Below are positions 42,891 to 44,029 of a stretch of 44,029 bases of DNA, piece after piece. The stretch is from assembly GCA_947479085.1 (NCBI GenBank), contig CANJYB010000031.1, positions 1 to 44,029 on the forward strand, read 5' to 3'. This DNA is from Bacteroidota bacterium (lineage in GTDB: Bacteria > Bacteroidota > Bacteroidia > 2-12-FULL-35-15). Every line of letters starts with the position of its first letter. Position 1 is the first letter of the stretch. The position numbers and the translations under genes were made by a program. Below the pieces are notes generated by a model. It was not told the DNA's origin, made no database searches, and saw only the letters and a list, made by a program, of their open reading frames with translations.

Positions 42891-42928
42891 TAAAAAGCAC
42901 CTTTGTAGAAATTTTTTACAAAGGTGCT
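42891..42928 (-). terminator. Terminator after the T9SS 3' fragment
   Basis: AGCACCTTTGTA/TACAAAGGTGCT stem (42896-42907 with 42917-42928) with five T on the minus strand, ending 6 bases before the next ATG. It separates the fragment at 42945 from the tandem family. Confidence 0.75.
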
Positions 42929-42944
42929 ATTATTATTAGTAGTA

Positions 42945-43715
42945 TTATTTAATTATTATGAGTTTATCAGATTTTACATTTACATCATTAACTTTTACAT
43001 TATAAAAATATGAACCTGCGGAAATGTTTGATATATCAATATTAAGATGGGATGCAGTATTGCTAAAATTAAAAGAATTAACAACTGTGCCTGTTAAATT
43101 ATAAAAGGTAATTATTCCTTTTTCATCTTCATTTAAATTATATTCCAGTATCATTTTTCCATTATTTGGATTAGGATAAAGTCTAAACGCCTCTTTAGTT
43201 GGAGCTTTATCATCAGGTAAATTATACCAATGTAAGCTTTTCTCTCCTCCAGCATTATCATCATCTGTCATATTCATAAACAGCATTACCCTTGCCATAT
43301 ATACAGCATCGCCTCCTGATAAGGGGTTTTGGTAAGCTACATTTTGTAATGTTACTATCTCTGTGGAATCATATATGTAACGAGGGTCCATTAAATAAGT
43401 ACTGTCTGTCCTCAAATTTAAATGTTGAAGATAAATACTATTCACTATCTTTTGATTTTCTTCCATCGAACATCTGGTAGGTATATTATTATTAGTAATT
43501 ATGGCTGCTGTAGTATCCTGTAAAGTACTGTCTGTTATATATTCCTTTACCCTTTGGAATGCACCAATATTATTATTTTCAGCAAAGGTATAAAATGACT
43601 GATAAACAGCATCGTCTGAGGTTCCCATATTTCCCCGTTGGGCGTAGCGTCCCGCTACGTCCTGTTTAGCAAGGCATCCTGCCTTTTTAGAATTCATTCC
43701 TAATATGTTTTCCAC
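42945..43715 (-). CDS. 3' fragment of a large T9SS protein joined to a REP-derived 5' end
   Basis: Residues 1-27 from a GTG (43713-43715) are the translated RAYT/REP unit, as in the toxin fragment at 39426. From 'GNMGTSDDAVYQ' on (43633 down) the sequence is the late part of a large exported protein: a helical region with 'FYTFAENNNIGAFQRVKEYI', a 'GEKSLHWYNLP' linker and a full type A sorting domain ('FRLYPNPNNGKMILEYNL', 'ITFYNLTGTVV', 'ISAGSYFYNVKV', 'LIIIK'). There is no signal peptide, so the product cannot be secreted as it stands. A terminator follows. Confidence 0.75.
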   Translation of the reverse strand: MENILGMNSKKAGCLAKQDVAGRYAQRGNMGTSDDAVYQSFYTFAENNNIGAFQRVKEYITDSTLQDTTAAIITNNNIPTRCSMEENQKIVNSIYLQHLNLRTDSTYLMDPRYIYDSTEIVTLQNVAYQNPLSGGDAVYMARVMLFMNMTDDDNAGGEKSLHWYNLPDDKAPTKEAFRLYPNPNNGKMILEYNLNEDEKGIITFYNLTGTVVNSFNFSNTASHLNIDISNISAGSYFYNVKVNDVNVKSDKLIIIK

Positions 43716-43765
43716 TGCCTTGCAATTAAAATTACGTCCAGCAAACCCTTTCCATCAGCATAGTC
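43634..43765 (-). repeat. Copy B of the 132-bp RAYT-tail/REP unit
   Basis: Here the unit is in its native place, as the end of the transposase gene with two REP hairpins just after the stop (43643-43659 and 43671-43685, both with a TCC loop on the plus strand). It is 130/132 identical to copy A. Confidence 0.92.
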
Positions 43766-44029
43766 TATGGCACTCGAGTACTGGTAATCTTCAGGTTTAA
43801 ACACTATTGCTGCCCTCACCGGATTATTGTGTATATAATCGAGTTTCTGTTCAATAAATTTATTTGAAAAAAGCAGTTCAGCGTGGTTTTCGTGTGTCCA
43901 GAATTGATAGTCAGAATTTCGTTTGTGTTTAAATGCAGCTTCTTTAAATTGTTTTAACATCCATTCTTTCCTGCTTTCGCCAGGTGAGTCTATTTCGGAT
44001 AGTATCAGTTTACTTGTATAACTTTTAAA
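43700..44029 (-). CDS. REP-associated tyrosine transposase (RAYT), C-terminal part, cut by the window edge
   Basis: The frame is open from the window end to a TAG at 43700-43702. The 109 residues carry the conserved RAYT/Y1-transposase C-terminal signature: 'YQFWTHENHAELLFSNKFIE', 'LDYIHNNPVRAAIVFKPEDY', then 'YSSAIDYA'. The HUH motif lies outside the window. RAYTs cut and mobilise single-stranded REP hairpins and normally sit beside them, as here. Confidence 0.85.
   Translation of the reverse strand, partial: FKSYTSKLILSEIDSPGESRKEWMLKQFKEAAFKHKRNSDYQFWTHENHAELLFSNKFIEQKLDYIHNNPVRAAIVFKPEDYQYSSAIDYADGKGLLDVILIARQWKTY

Overview
The window is from a member of the Bacteroidota. The evidence is AT-rich DNA, promoters of the TTG-N(19-22)-TAnnTTTG type, many proteins with type IX secretion (T9SS) C-terminal sorting domains, a tyrosine/histidine ammonia-lyase with fatty-acid-synthase-like genes of the flexirubin/aryl-polyene type, a bacillithiol deacetylase (BshB1), and a Tgt without the usual zinc cysteines. 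The sequence does not allow me to name a genus.

Layout. (1) 1-8.5 kb: the 3' end of a T9SS cargo gene, then two very large tandem paralogous T9SS surface/secreted repeat proteins with copied upstream promoters. (2) 8.6-15.5 kb: housekeeping genes (NlpC/P60 peptidase, thiolase, TPR protein, isoaspartyl peptidase, NUDIX hydrolase). A 1.1-kb gene-free stretch inside this block carries REP-like hairpins and a 12-unit array of 21-bp repeats. (3) 15.5-22 kb: a five-gene minus-strand operon (ammonia-lyase, FabG, ketosynthase, acyl carrier protein, acyltransferase) that probably primes and extends an aryl-polyene/flexirubin-type pigment. A CrtI-type desaturase is divergent from it. (4) 22-36.6 kb: a small cytochrome-like lipoprotein, a candidate small RNA, glycosyltransferases, an LptF/LptG permease, tgt, an ECF-type sigma factor, rsmG, an RsmB-like methylase, recR, a four-helix-bundle (S23) gene set in unusual repeats, a GT2/CoA-binding fusion, bshB1 and a secreted glutathione peroxidase. 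A second 21-bp-period array lies at about 30 kb.

(5) 36.7-44 kb is accessory DNA, entirely on the minus strand, and looks assembled from gene 3' ends. Read in transcription order it holds: the C-terminal part of a REP-associated tyrosine transposase (RAYT) with its REP hairpins; the 3' end of a T9SS protein; a tandem family of small T9SS proteins (one intact, one intact but divergent, one frameshifted at a G10 tract, one truncated); a second copy of the 132-bp RAYT-tail/REP unit at the truncation point; then a polymorphic-toxin C-terminal region, a WapI-like immunity gene, two or three further candidate immunity genes, a 25-codon toxin-tail scar exactly upstream of one of them, and a T9SS sorting-domain tail scar. 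The 132-bp unit is 130/132 identical in its two copies. In both it joins a RAYT tail, in the same reading frame, to a different truncated 3' gene fragment. That is the most unusual structure in the window.
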